From: Membranipora membranacea
Taxonomy: Eukaryota > Bryozoa > Gymnolaemata > Cheilostomatida > Membraniporidae
NCBI GenBank assembly: GCA_914767715.1
Contig: OU612065.1
Span: 31,992,001 to 32,056,000 of the forward strand
Direction of reading: 5' to 3'
Length of the DNA: 64,000 bases
The stretch's first letter is position 1, and every line of letters begins with the position of its first letter. The position numbers and the translations under genes are program-made. The notes under the pieces are model-generated. The model ran no database searches and had not been told where the DNA came from. It was given only the letters and a program-made list of their open reading frames with translations. Positions 12,798 through 25,277 of this stretch are shown here, piece by piece.

Positions 12798-12988
12798 CTG
12801 ATTCGCCAGTCAATACGTTTTTTCTCTGGTAGAGTTCGATAACTTATCGATAATATGTCTAATAGATGGTCACAGAAGTTATAGAGTGCTAGAAATAGAG
12901 CTGTGTTTCCAATAAGTGCATAATAATAGAAGCTCTTGTCTCTGACCTCGTTATCAGCTCCCCCAAACACCATTGTGATTGTCATGTC
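12798..12988 (-). CDS. TLC-domain protein, probable first coding exon
   Basis: Read on the minus strand, TTTATTTCAG precedes 'gac ATG aca atc aca', and the exon runs MTITMVFGGADNEVRDKSFYYYALI, a hydrophobic helix (GNTALFLALYNFCDHLLDIL), then YRTLPEKKRIDWRIR before GTACAG. The end matches the SLPTQKKIEW-type segment that follows the first membrane helix in TLCD4 proteins. The start may be the internal ATG at 12985, or the exon may be internal with an unseen upstream exon. It probably joins the exon at 10039-10342 through exons I could not identify. Confidence 0.55.
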
Positions 12989-13081
12989 CTGAAATAAACA
13001 TGATAACTTAAGGTATAGTAACGGCAAAATCTTTTGAATAATCGTCATGTTTAATGACGTCACGTGATGTAATAGAATCAT

Positions 13082-15320
13082 TTTACATATAACTTAACTG
13101 TTTTAGAGATAACTTTCAAACAAATGAAGGTAAATTTAAAATTTGTTCCTGTTTTTACTTTCAATAATCTCCTAGTATCAATTTAACTTCGAACATTCAT
13201 ACAATGCACAGTCTTTGACCTTTTTGGTACATGAATATACCCTCGGGCCTAGAATAAAGGAAATTGTCGTCAAATATATTCTAAAGCAAATATAAGTGTG
13301 AATTCTGAAAAGAAATTATGATTCTGTCACCAACCACTTGAAAGTCATTATGAAAACAAGAATGTATCTTCAGGATTTATGATGGCTGTGACATCGCGTT
13401 ATGTGACAGGACACAAATTAAAGTAAGTTTTGGGATCCTTGTGTTGAAAGCTTTGCAATGATATATAAAACAACATAATTCGTTGATGCCGTTACTATAT
13501 TATATACTATCCTTTATGAGGAAAAGTCAGGCTACCAACAAAACGGCCATGTGAGTCACAAACCATTACAATAAGTAATTAAACAACTTTTGTGTGCATG
13601 ATAGTCTTGTGACATAGTCTAACCCTGCAGCACAGCAATAATGGCGCTGCCTTCCATCAGGACAGGCAACTCCCAGAGTTCCAGGTTACGAGAGACCAAA
13701 CCAAGTGTCCCATTGAGACCTAAACACTTCCAATTGGGTTCCATTGTTTTTCCAACTCGATGCTCAGTCTAGTTGAATTAATTGAGGCCCTATGCTGGAG
13801 AACCAAGCAAATGTCTCAAAAATTTACACACACCCGAGTTGATTGAATGTGGTACTACATATAAGAGAAGATCAACTTGTGTTGTTGAAGGTCAGATTGC
13901 AGATCTTCATACACTCCCTAAAGGGAACTAAAATTTCTCTCCGATTCGGTATCTTGACTAACAGCCTTTTCATTATAGGACCAATTTTGATAAAACATTT
14001 CATTGCCCATGCTATTCATTCATGAAATAAATTACCCTGTAGAAATATTTTGTGCTGTGTATTCCCTCACAATATAACTACACAAAAGCCCCTGACTTGC
14101 TAGATCAAAGCAAGTCTTATCACTGAAACCAGACTAAAATGGGTCACCAAATGAGAGGGTTAAGCCATAGGTTTTATAATAAACCTATAGATAGGACATG
14201 AAATACCTAAACCTACCAGGCGCAACATTTATACATGGAGAAGATAACCAAAGGAAACCCTTCGAAAAACCCACGCAGTTGATTTAAACATCCTATTATC
14301 AAACCATCGACCAACAATGCTACATGAGCAAAATACAAAGCCATAACCTACCAAACAGACTTTCAATAAGGCTGAGCTAGAAAAAATGCCGAAATAGAAG
14401 TTGCATTCTCATAGGTGTAAAGGAGACAACTCTTTATATAAAAGAAAATGAGTATTTTTGACCAATCAGGTGCGGCCTAACATAATTGTTTCTTCACAAT
14501 TTCAATGTCAGAGGAAGGTCATGACAGTCATGCGCAGTTCTTAGTAAATAAATCCGACTATTCATAAACTTTCTAGCTTTTCTGATGATGAAAGGTGCAT
14601 TGGAAGAATAATATTCATTGTAAGTCAGATAAGTCCGGTAGGAATGAATGTATGCTGAGAAATTTTCATGCCATTGTTGAATAATTGGGCATTATTTTAC
14701 TGTGTAAAACTAAAAGTAATATCAAAAAGTCAAATATAAAAATTGAAATACTAAAAAAGAACGACTGTCCACCACTCATACACTCACTTGTCTTGTTTAT
14801 GTATGTATGCTAGGGTGCAATGATTAAATCTTATACTTTTCTTGTAGTTCTTCTTTTTTCACATTATGCCATTCAGCATTCGATCACTCATCTCGGAGTT
14901 CATTCATCTATCTAACTAATAGTGTTGTATTGAGCCAGCAAAAATGAAAATGTGCCAAGCCACTGAAATTTCCCTAAATTCGGGTACGAGTCGAATAGAG
15001 CGCATGAAATGGATTAACATGCCCTACTCCTACACTGTCTTCAGATATCACAATTTAAAAGAATGATGGATATTCATCCACTAATCACTAGTGCAATTAG
15101 CCAATAGTACATGTTAAGTTTGATTCAGTTTGTAATATATCCTCTAGACATAATGAACTATGTTGAGACCAAGTTTCATCAAATTCTGTCAAGTATTTAT
15201 CGCATTATAGATGTCTGAAGAAAGCTTTATGTAGTGTTGTAAGCCGTTTATGAGAATCACAGCAAAAGCATGACTAATAGCTATATGTTTTATCATCGCA
15301 TAGTCTCTATTTCCGAAAAC
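13082..15320. other. AT-rich non-coding interval
   Basis: No gene recognised. Sequence at about 14090-14200 and 14390-14560 recurs at 58000-58060 and 58290-58440 with changes, showing that this interval was part of the segmental duplication. Confidence 0.6.
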
Positions 15321-15328
15321 ATCACCTA

Positions 15329-15405
15329 AAATCCATAGCATAGTGGTTAAGATCGTGGACTGTAGTGCACTAGGCCTCAGGTTCGAGTCCAGGTGCACGC
15401 AGTAT
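15329..15405 (+). repeat. tRNA-like SINE head with good A and B boxes
   Basis: An A-box-like TAGCATAGTGG at 15336-15346 and a consensus B box GGTTCGAGTCC at 15380-15390 are spaced as in a tRNA gene. The 5' and 3' ends (aaatcca / tgcacgc) do not pair and the D and anticodon stems are poor. A tRNA-derived SINE is more likely than a tRNA gene. Sequence after it shows no poly-A tail. Confidence 0.5.
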
Positions 15406-15545
15406 TTTGACCATCACTCTAGTAGTTGAGACCTGTAAGGATGTAGACCTCTGACCCCACTTGACCCTACCATGACCCGACCACAGAAACCCGAAACCCG
15501 ACCCGTTGACTCTACCCTGAATACAACACTACCAATTAATCATTC

Positions 15546-15598
15546 ATTTGTAAGTTAGTATAGTTTAAAGCTGATTTAAACTATACTTACTCACAAAT
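15546..15598. repeat. 24-nt-arm hairpin
   Basis: Arms atttgtaagttagtatag... and its complement with two mismatches around a 5-nt loop. It lies just before sequence shared with 60280. Confidence 0.7.
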
Positions 15599-16302
15599 TA
15601 ACTGATAACAAATCTATGCTCCAACAGCCACTGAATTTGATATCATCCTGGACATGGAACTGTTAATCAGAACAGTTAATGAACTCTCCTTCCTTCGCCA
15701 AAGGCCCACAAACACTTTGATGTAGATCACTTGTCATGCCATATCAGATAAAACAGAGTTTTAATAATACAGCATGGCTCATCCCACTCCTGTTGCATAT
15801 CATCAGGCAAGACCAAGTAAGTCTCCGTAAGACCTTAATCATATACAACAGTCACAGTCCAGTTATACCTCGTTGAATATTACTTTTTTCAACACCGAAA
15901 CTGCCAAACATTCATATGAACATCGCATCCATGAACTTGTCTAATGATTCTAGCTGCTTCGCCTAACTGATTATAAGCACTTAGCACTGACTCTGCTTCA
16001 TAACATCTAAAGCTGTGCTGTGTATATTTATTTATTTGTTTTGTTTTGTTTTTTTTTCTCTTGGCAGTAGCTAGTCATTGAGCTTTGAATCGAGGCTGAT
16101 TAACTATGTTCTTATCTCGTAGGCAAACTGGTTTTTTCCCTACTACTGTTAATTTAAACAATTGTTCATACACGACTGTATCTCGATAAAGGAGCCAAAG
16201 CGCTCCGAGTGAGATTAATTAGGTGAGAGATAATGCTCACCGGTAAGCCTACTAATTCAAAGCTCGCTCACGGTTTTTGCTGATTACAGTTATTGTAGCA
16301 TT

Positions 16303-17644
16303 ATGCTGAGACGACTTATTGTGAATATAGCAAACCGATTAGATAAAACTTTGAGACAAAAAGGAGCAATGAGTGAAGTCATACATTCAGATAAAGCTGC
16401 GAATGAGACCGTCCAATCAGCTGCTAAACGTATCGCTGCAGAGACAGACGATGTCGTGTCTCAGAACAAATGTATCAACCTTGACGAAGAGGAAGAGTAT
16501 GAGGTGTTTGATGATCAAACTATGAATATATCTGGCCATTCAACATAGTTATATCAATGATTCTGTTGTTGCTAGCGTCCTAACTTATTAGACTTTCGCA
16601 TGACTATCATACTTGTCGATGTGTGATGCACTTACCATTATTCTGTCTTGACAAAATTATAAAAAATATCATATGCAATATCTACCGTATCTATTGCAGG
16701 CAACTCTATCTACGCCAGCAGAGAGGAAGCCTAAACTGAAGAGGAAGAAGATAGCCTTACTCACAGTCTACAGTGGCAAAGGTTATTACGGTGTTCAGAT
16801 TCAGTGAGTAATATGTAATAACTGACTGTATGTATCATGTATGATGTTGGTGTGTAACTTGTGAGGCTTGATATTAGATAATGCGATACTTCAGACCTAA
16901 ACATTGATATGATGCTGTAATGGGTGTTTAAAGTCGGTACCATAGACTTAATAATAAACCTAGTCAAGACACTATATACAGCTGAGGTGAGACGAGGTAA
17001 TGACATTAGAAGGTGTAGTAGCATTGGCGTAATCATTGATTAACTGTCCATAATCCAGGTTTTTTGAGTTTGATAACTGCTTTACAATCAATAGCATTTC
17101 TTTATCAACTTGATGTTTTTGTTTCTTCATAAAATTTATTTGCCTAAAATTTTGTATCAAACTGTTGATGACAAGCTGCTAAACCTCTAACTCAGAATCC
17201 GATCAAAATTGATCGAGTTGTCAACAAAAAGCCTTGTATATGAACTGCGAGTCAATGATAACGCCAATGCTAACGCCAATGCTAATACACCTTCCAATGT
17301 CGTTAAGTTGCCCACAATTACATGCCCCAGTGCCTCAATGCTAATGCTCCATCTCATGTACTGTCTAGGTTTATTATTATTTCTATGGTCGGTACTCTGA
17401 TGTTTTCTCATGTATTGGGTACTGAATATGATTCATCTCTGTTTTTTTCTCCCATACAAAACATGTGCATATAGTATGGCTCATGCTGTTGTTGCTTCGC
17501 ATATGTATATTTTAGACTGTAACAATGCATGCATATCTCATGTTTTATAGAATCACTGGACATAAGACGATAGAATCGGAGCTGTTTGAAGCTTTACACA
17601 TCAGTAACCTAGTTGACCAGAGCTGTGCCGACGATATGAGTAAG
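16303..17644 (+). pseudogene. PUS1-like pseudouridine synthase, N-terminal exons, copy 1
   Basis: Exon 16700-16803 encodes a basic stretch then KKIALLTVYSGKGYYGVQIQ; exon 17551-17644 encodes ITGHKTIESELFEALHIS ... DDMSK. Joined, they match the first strand and helix of eukaryotic TruA/PUS1 enzymes (KRKIVLLMAYSGKGYHGMQ ... KTIEDDL). A preceding ORF at 16303 (MLRRLIVNIANRLDK ... LDEEEEYE) is probably the first coding exon. Its donor is poor: gag|gtgttt, where copy 3 has gag|gtaggt. The catalytic RTDKGV motif and everything after it are absent downstream, where duplicated repeats follow. PUS1 enzymes convert U to pseudouridine in tRNA and other RNAs; this fragment cannot. Confidence 0.7.
16941..17387. 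mobile_element. hAT-like foldback MITE, best copy (447 bp) with perfect 8-bp TSD
   Basis: It starts catagacttaataataaacc and ends aataataatttctatg-complementary sequence, and is bounded on both sides by GTCGGTAC (16933-16940 and 17388-17395). An 8-bp duplication fits hAT-superfamily insertion. The interior folds back on itself over much of its length. It lies between exons 2 and 3 of PUS1-like copy 1, so its absence from other copies would date it. A short (gctaacgccaat)n-like triplication sits near the centre. Confidence 0.85.
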
Positions 17645-18104
17645 GTATGAATGTAAAAAAGCTACTCATGTAGTCTGACATTCTCTTATGGAACTTGGTC
17701 CGTGTATAACCAGGAGATTAGGTCATATTATTAGTATTATTATTATTATTTTACTTGTAATGTGAGTGACAAATAAACCAACCAATCAATCAATCGTTAT
17801 CATTGCCTTGCAGATCATATACAAGGTTTTTTTTTTATAACTTGATATCAATTTTGATCGAATTTTGTGTTTGAAAATTGCTTCACTATCAGCAGTATCT
17901 TTTTTTCAACTTGATGTTATGTTTATTCAAAAGTTTGTTCCCCTAAAATTTTTATCATCTGCTAAGATCTATTATTAAATTGGCAGCATGTACAACTTCT
18001 GTATGGGTATTTAGGCTCAATACTCAGTTTTTCCTGTATTGGATATCTAATAATGGGTTGAGGCGTATAAATTAACCCCACTGAATATAGATTTGAAATT
18101 GCAG

Positions 18105-18849
18105 GCCACTCTATATACCCCAGCAGAGAGGAAGCCTAAACTGAAGAGGAAGAAGATATCTTTACTCACAGTATACAGCTGGCAAAGGTTATCATGGTGT
18201 TCAGATTCAGTGAGTATTTTTAATTTGCTGCTGTATGTATGATGTTGGTATGCAACTTGGGAGGCTTGATTATAGACAATCGCATTACTACAGACCTAAA
18301 CATTGATATTTATGGTTAAATCATGCAGTGCTCGAGATCAAAGCAACTTCTGTATGGGTATTTAGGGTCAGTGCTCAGTTTTCTCCTGTATTGGATATCT
18401 AGAGCCTTCATACATCCCCTGATAATTTAGATAATAACACGAGATATTTCTGTGAGTGCTTTTGATAGTTTTCATCTTGCCTTATTTATGATCATATAAC
18501 TGTGCAATTTCTACTACAAAACCTCTCATCTCCTCATGGTGAGAGAGCAATTTATATCTACCCCCCCCCCCCACAAATATCGAGGCCACATGCTTAGTTT
18601 AACAGATCACACACTATGTCTATCTAATTCAGATTGGGTTCTTGACTTTTTTTCTCTCTCAATACAAGACATGTGTGTATAGTATGGCCCTTGCTGTTGA
18701 TTTGCATATTATGATTTTGATTGTGATATGTATGTTTATATCTCATGTGTTGCAGAATCACCGGACACAAGACGATAGAATCGGAGCTGGTTTAAGCTTT
18801 ACACACCAGTAACCTAATTGACCAGAGCTGTGCGGACGATATGAGTAAG
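18105..18849 (+). pseudogene. PUS1-like fragment, copy 2
   Basis: Exon 2 (18105-18209) has an extra base (acagctggcaaagg), causing a frameshift; exon 3 (18756-18849) has a stop in TIESELV (ggtttaagc). Acceptor and donor dinucleotides are kept. The introns match the other copies, including a poly-C tract near 18560. Confidence 0.75.
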
Positions 18850-19466
18850 GTATGTATGTAAAACAGCTACTCATGTAGTCTGACACTCCCTAATAATGGA
18901 ACTTGGTCCGTGTATAACCAGGAGATTAGGTCATATCATTAGTATTATCACCCTGGGAAAAGTGAAATCAATGGGTTACTCTTCAACATACCCTTATGTT
19001 CTGTGTTATCGACTAAGAGATAAGTGATCCGATACTATTTGTAGTGTCCTTCGATGGAGAACCCACAACTAAGGGCCTCACTTTAGCTGTATATAGTGTC
19101 CTGTTTAGGTTTATTGATAAGTGTATGGTGAAACACGACAAATCTCTTGCCCTGCGAGTATTGACTCCCGTATTGCCTATCAGGAGTTGCCTCCTCTGTT
19201 CAAATGAAGGAACAACTCCCGGTCATTTGCCAAGATCTATTATTAAATTGGCTACATGTACGATCTTAGTTTTAACTATATTGTGTTGTGAACACTGTAT
19301 CAGGAGCGCAGCAACAAATTTTTATTAACTTAGCGCCAGCGCTTTTCTTAAATACTTTGTTATATTAAATATCAGTCCTTTTTTTTCAAACTCATTAATT
19401 GAGGGGGGGGGGGGGTTAGTTGACCCAAGTGCTGAATGGACTTGAGAACCTAAACTGCTGTATAGG

Positions 19467-19952
19467 CATACACTTAATATAAACCTAGACAAGACACTTA
19501 TACAACTGACGTGAGGCATTTAATCGTGGGTGACATAATGACATTGTAAGGTGTAGTAGTATGGTGTTATCAATGCCTTGCAGCTCATAAACCAGGTTTT
19601 TTCTTGATAACTTCCACAATCAATTTTGAGCAGATTTTGAGTTTAAAAATTGTTTTAGAATCAGCAGCATATTGTTATCATCTTCATGTTATTTTTTCTT
19701 CGAGAAATTGTTTCCCTGGGATTGTATCAAACTGTTCACTACAAGCCGTTAAGTCTATTGTAATTTTCAAACTCTAAATCCGATCAAAATTGATCGAATT
19801 ATCAACAAAAACCTGGTGTATTAGCTGCAAGGCAATGATAACACCAATGCTTCTTCACCTTCCAATGCTGTTACGTCGCCCACAACCAAATTCCTTCTGT
19901 CAAGGCTAATGCTCTATATAGTGGTCTGTCTAGGTTTATTATCATGTCTATG
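19467..19952. mobile_element. hAT-like foldback MITE, copy c
   Basis: Termini catacactta ... tgtctatg with the same internal foldback (ccttgcagctcataaacc and its inverted partner). Flanks tgtatagg / tgtatagc match those of copies at 82 and 24841, so these three were multiplied by segmental duplication rather than by independent insertion. Confidence 0.7.
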
Positions 19953-20421
19953 TGTATAGCTTGTTTTTTGATTTATGCAGAACGGTGCTCAAACAAAGAA
20001 GGTAAGAAAAGCTCAGTAGGTTAAACAAGAGGAGACGATTAGCCGCAATCAGAACCGGATGAGTATTGAGTTCTGAGGACCTGATATTGAAGATGGCGCG
20101 GAACTACTCACTTTGGAAAGGTAGATGACAATCCTTAATTCTTAGGAATACTTTACATAATACTTTACATAACTGATGTTACCGTACTTGCCAACAATAT
20201 TACAGCATGTCTCTGTTTCCTTGCTCAATAATTAATACACTACACTACAAAGTTTTCTGGATATTTTTGCACATTTGGTGATTTTATATGGCATTTACAA
20301 TCAAATAATGAGTTGAGACCTCGCAATCTTGTTCATTGATGAAAATTTCAGTCAATCACACTATTTTCGGATATCAACTGTTAACCTGCTGATTGTCAAC
20401 TTTTGGACTACTGAGTAAAAA

Positions 20422-20604
20422 ATGTCTCTCTGTCACGCGAAGCTCACTTGTCTTATAAATCCTACTAGGATGATGGATTTGACTACACCTATAGTGGTGA
20501 AGGAAGCTACGCCTAAGAAGTATGCATCCCGGTCGACTGGCAGAAAACGCCCTACCATAAAGAGATGTTTGTGCTGCATTACAACAACATTTCATGGATT
20601 TGAG
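20422..20604 (+). CDS. Gene X exon, intact copy 2 (unrecognised)
   Basis: Open for 61 codons from ATG to the donor gag|gtaaat: MSLCHAKLTCLINPTRMMD, PIVVKEATPKKYASRSTGRKR, TIKRCLCCITTTFHGFE. The tail is strongly basic (STGRKRPTIKR) followed by Cys-Leu-Cys-Cys, which could be a palmitoylation or metal-binding patch. Upstream frames are closed (gagtaaaaa), consistent with the ATG being the start. It is similar to the copies at 1013 and 63768. Its neighbours are decayed, so whether it is expressed is unclear. Confidence 0.4.
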
Positions 20605-20994
20605 GTAAATGAACAGCTCGCCCTAACGCTTGAACTTATTGTGAAGAACTGTCGCTCCAAATCCCATTGCTCAGTTGTATAAATTAACCACACTGAATAT
20701 AGATATGAAGTGGGAGTAACTGACTGACCAAATGTGTCCCGACTTATGGACAACTGTTTCAATGACTTGTCTTCCATGGTTAGATTGATTAGGCTGATTA
20801 ACTATGTTCTTATCTCGTAAACAAACTGGTTTTTTCCCTACTACTGTTAGTTCAAACAATTGTTCATACCCGACTGTATCTCGATAAAGGAGCCAAAGTG
20901 CTCCGAGTGAGATTAATTAGGTGAGAGATAATGCTCACTGGTAAGCCTATTAACTCAAAGCTCGCTCACGGTTTTTACTGATTTCAGTTATTGT

Positions 20995-22130
20995 AGCGTC
21001 ACGCGGAGACGAATTATTGTGAATATAGCAAACCAATTAGATAAAACTTTGAGGCAAAAAGGAGCAATGTGTGAAGTCGTCCAATCTGACAAAGCTGTGA
21101 ATAAGACCGGAGTCCCATCAGCAACTAAACGTGTCGCTGCAGAACGAATGTATCAAACTTGACGAGGAGGTAGGTTATGAGGTGTTTGATGATCAAACTA
21201 TGAATATATCTGGCCATTCAACATAGTTATATCAATGATTCCTTTTGTTGCTAGCGTCCTAACTCATTAGACTTTCACATGACTATCATACTTGTCCATG
21301 CGTGATGCACTTACCATTATTCTGTCCTGACAAAAATATGAAAAATACAAAATTAATCATATGCAATATATCTGATATCTATTGCAGGCAACTCTATCTA
21401 CCCCAGCTGAAAGGAGGCCTAAACTGAAGAGGAAGAAGATAGTTTACTCACATTATACAGTGGCAAAGCTTATCACGGTGTTCAGATTCAGTGAGTTTCT
21501 CCAATTTGCTGCCGTATGTATGATGTACGCAACTTGCAAGGCTTGATATTAGATACTAGGGATACTACAGACCTAAACATTGATATTTATGGTTAAATCA
21601 TGCAGTGCTCGAGATCAAAGCAACTTCTGTACGGGTATTTAGGGTCAGTACTCAGTTTTTCCCTATAGTGGATATCTAGCGCCTTCATACATCCCCTGAT
21701 AATTTAGATAATAACACGAGATATTTCTGTGAGTGCTTTTGATAGTTTTCATCTTGATTTATTTATGATCATATAACTGGGCAATTTCTACTACTAAACC
21801 TCTCGTCTCCTCATGGTGAGGGAGCAATTTATATCTACCCCCCCCCCCCCCCCACAAATATCAAGGCCACATGCTAAGTTTAACAGATCACACACTATGT
21901 CTATCTAATTCAGATTGGGTTCTTGACTTTTTTTCTCTCTCAATACAAGACATGTGTATATAGTATGGCCCTTGCTTTTGATTTGCATATAATGATTTTG
22001 ATTGTGATATTTATGTTTATATCTCATGTGTTGCAGAATCACCGGACACAAGACAATAGAATCGGAGCCGGTTTAAGCTTTACACACCAGTAACTTAATT
22101 GACCAGAGCTGTGCCGACGATATGAGTAAG
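20995..22130 (+). pseudogene. PUS1-like fragment, copy 3
   Basis: First exon region (about 20995-21170) has ACG in place of the start ATG and a deletion after 'gctgcaga', but keeps the good donor GTAGGT. Exon 2 (21388-21490) has a small deletion in 'aagatagtttactcac', and exon 3 (22037-22130) has the ggtttaagc stop. Poly-C lies at about 21838-21853. Confidence 0.75.
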
Positions 22131-22699
22131 GTATGTATGTAAAAGAGCTACTCATGTAGTCTGACATTCCCTTATGGAACTTGGTCCGTGTATCCCCAGG
22201 GGATTAGGTCAAATCGTTAGTATTATCACCCTTGGAAAAGTGAAATTAATTGTTTACTCTTCAACAAGCCCTTATGTTCGGTGTTGGAGATTAGTGATCC
22301 AATTCTATTTGAAGTACCCTTCGATGGAGAACCCACAACTAAGTGCCTCACAATAGCTGTATATAGTGTCCTGTTTAGGTTTATTAATAAGTGAAGGATG
22401 AAACATGACAAAACTCTTGCCCTGCGAGTATTGTTTCCCGTATTGCCTATCAGGAGTTGCCTCCTCTGTTCAAATGAAGGAACAACTCCCGGTCATTTGC
22501 CAAGATCTATTATTAAATTGGCTAAATGTACGATCTTAGTTTTAACTATATTGTGTTGTGAACACTGTATCAGGAGCACAGCAACACACTTTTCTAAAAT
22601 GCTTTGTTGTTTTATAATATCAGTCCTTTTTTTCGAGCTCATTAATTGAGGGGAGGGGCTTATTGACCCAAGTACCAAATGGGCTTGAGAACCAAACTG

Positions 22700-23045
22700 C
22701 TGTATAGACAAGGACTAAATATAAACCTATACAGGACACCTTATACAGCTGGAGTGAAGCATTTAATTGTGGGCGACGTAACGACATTGGAAGGTGTAGT
22801 AGTATGGCGTTTTACTTGTAATGTGATTGACAAATAAACCAACCAATCAATCAATCGTTATCATTGCCTTGCAGCTCATATACCAGGTTTTTTTGATAAC
22901 TTGATATCAATTTTGATCGAATTTTGTGTTTGAAAATTGCTTCACTATCAGCAGTATCTTTTTTTCAACTTGATGTTATTTTTTATTCAAAAGTTTGTTC
23001 CCCTAAAATTTTTATCAAGGTGCTAAATCTATTGTAGTTTTGTAA
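22700..23045. mobile_element. Left half of a foldback MITE with a secondary insertion
   Basis: It starts like the MITE (aaggactaaatataaacc), then carries a short insert ending 'gacaaataaaccaaccaatc' followed by an aatc run. It resumes as 'gttatcattgccttgcagc' and stops before the right half. The same arrangement is repeated at about 61115-61445, and the insert also appears at about 17750-17800. Confidence 0.5.
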
Positions 23046-23053
23046 GAAAGGCT

Positions 23054-24226
23054 CAGCAGGTTAAATGAGAGGAGATGATAAGCCGTAATCAGAACAGGCG
23101 AATAGAGAGTGCTGAAAACCTCCTAGAAGATCTTACTGAAGATGGCGTGGAACTACTCGCTTTGGAAAGGTTGGTGACAATTCGTAATTCGTAGAAATAT
23201 TTTAATACTTACCATAACTTATGATACCCGTACTTGCCAACAATATTACAGCATGTCTCTGTTTCCTTGCTCAATAATTAATACACTACACTACAATGTT
23301 TTCGGGGTTTTGTTGCACATTTGGTCGTTGGTGATTTTATAAGGCATTTGCCATAATTGGCTTTGAAAGTATTTCTAATCTAATAATGGGTTGAGGCCAT
23401 AGACCTACTAATAATTATTATTAGTAGGTCTATGGTTGAGGCGTATAAATTAACCCCACTGAATATAGATATGAAATTGCAGGCCACTCTATCTACCCCA
23501 GCAGAGAGGAAGCCTAAACTGAAGAGGAAGAAGATAGCTTTACTCACAGTATACAGTGGAAAAGGTTATCATGGTGTTCAGATTCAGTGAGTATTTTTAA
23601 TTTGCTGCTGCATGTATCATGTTGGTATGCAACTTGGGAGGCTTGATTATAGATAATAGCATTACTACAGACTCAAACATTGATATTCATGGTTAAATCA
23701 TGCAGTGCTCGAGATCAAAGCAATTTCTGTATGGGTATTTAGGGTCGGTACTCAGTTTTCTCCTGTATTGGATATCTAGCGCCTTCATACATCCTCTGAT
23801 AATTTAGATAATAAAACGAGATATATCTGTGAGTGCTTTTGATAGTTTGCATCTTGCTTTATTTATGATTATATAACTGTGCAATTTCTACTACAAAACC
23901 TCCCGTCTCCTCATGGAGAGGGAGCAATTTATATCTACCCCCCCCCCCCCCCCCCACAAATATCAAGGCCACATGCTTAGTTTAACAGATCACACACTAT
24001 GTCTATCTAATTCAGATTGGGTTCTTGACTTTTTTTCTCTCTCAATACAAGACATGTGTATATAGTATAGCCCTTGCTGTTGATTTGCATATTTTGATTG
24101 TGATATGCATGTTTTTATCTCATGTGTTGCAGAATCACCGGACACAAGACGATAGAATCGGAGCTGGTTTAAGCTTTACACACCAGTAACCTAATTGACC
24201 AGAGTTAGGCGGACGATATGAGTAAG
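23054..24226 (+). pseudogene. PUS1-like fragment, copy 4, with a linked upstream exon
   Basis: Exon 2 (23483-23586) is intact and reads KKIALLTVYSGKGYHGVQIQ; exon 3 (24133-24226) has the ggtttaagc stop and a second stop (gagttaggc). Upstream, an exon-like stretch ends at 23169 and reads RRIESAENLLEDLTEDGVELLALER before GTTGGT, preceded by an in-frame stop (aaatgagag). The function of that upstream exon is unknown. A 37-bp palindrome is inserted at 23398. Confidence 0.7.
23390..23442. mobile_element. 37-bp palindrome with 8-bp target duplication
   Basis: The palindrome at 23398-23434 has 18-nt arms (catagacctactaataat and complement) around one T. GTTGAGGC lies on both sides (23390-23397 and 23435-23442), and the paralogous site near 61795 has a single gttgaggc and no palindrome. 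The ends CATAGA/TCTATG match the MITE family above, so this looks like a minimal insertion. Confidence 0.8.
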
Positions 24227-24840
24227 GTATGTATGTAACAAAGCTACTCATGTAGTCTGACATTCCCTAATAATGGAACTTGGTCCGTGTATAACCAGGA
24301 AATTAGGTCATATCATTAGTATTTTCACCCTGGGAAAAGTGAAATTGACGGGTTACTCTTCAACATACCCTTATGTTTTGTGTTATCCACTAAGAGATTA
24401 GTGATCCATTTCTATTTGAAGTACCCTTCGATGGAGAACCCACAACTAAGTGACTCACTTTAGCTGTATATAGTGTCCTGTCCAGGATTATTAATAAGTG
24501 TATGGTGAAACATGACAAAACTTGCCCTACGAGTATTGACTCCCGTATTGCCTATCAGGAGTTGCTTCCTCTGTTCAAATGAAGGAACAACTCTCGGTCA
24601 TTTGCCAAGATCTATTATTAAATTGGCTACATGTACGATCTTAGTTTTAACTATATTGTGTTGTGAACACTGTATCAGGAGCACAGCCACAAATTATGAT
24701 TAACTTAGCAGCCAGCGCTTTTCTCAGATACTTTGTGGTGTTAAATATCAGTCCTTTTTTTCAAACTCATTAATTGAGGGGGGGGGGGTTTAGTTGACCC
24801 AAGTGCCGCATGGACTTGAGCACCTAAACTGCTGTATAAG

Positions 24841-25277
24841 CATACACTTAATATAAACCTAGACAAGACACTTATACAACTGAAGTGAGGCTTTTAATTG
24901 TAAGGTGTAGTAGCATTGTTGTTATCATTGCCTTGCAGCTCATAAACCAAGTTTTTTCTTGATAACTTCCATCATCAATTTTGAGCAGATTTTGAGTTTG
25001 AAAATCGCTTTGCTTTGTTATTTTTTCTTCAAGAAATTGTTTCCCTAGGATTGTATCAAACTGTTCACTACAAGCCGTTAAGTCTATTGTAATTTTCAAA
25101 CTTAAAATCCAATCAAAATCGAGTTATCAACAAAAACCTGGTGTATTAGCTGCAAGGCTATGATAGCACCAATGCTACTTCACCTTCCAATGCTGTTACG
25201 TCGCCCACAACCAAATTCCTCCCGTCAAGGCTAATGCTCCATACAGTGGCCTGTCTAGGTTTATTATTATGTCTATG
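24841..25277. mobile_element. hAT-like foldback MITE, copy d
   Basis: Same termini and same left and right flanks (tgtataag / tgtatagc) as the copies at 82 and 19467, with internal deletions near 24895 and 25010. It precedes a decayed exon shared by these blocks. Confidence 0.65.

Noticed and set aside
15329-15405. Candidate tRNA gene
   Set aside because: A and B boxes are good, but the acceptor ends do not pair and the D and anticodon stems are weak; kept only as a SINE-like repeat.
17187-17411. ORF with an (AL)n / (NA)n repeat on opposite strands
   Set aside because: It lies inside the MITE and its repeat comes from a small triplication of 'gctaacgccaat'; it is not a gene.
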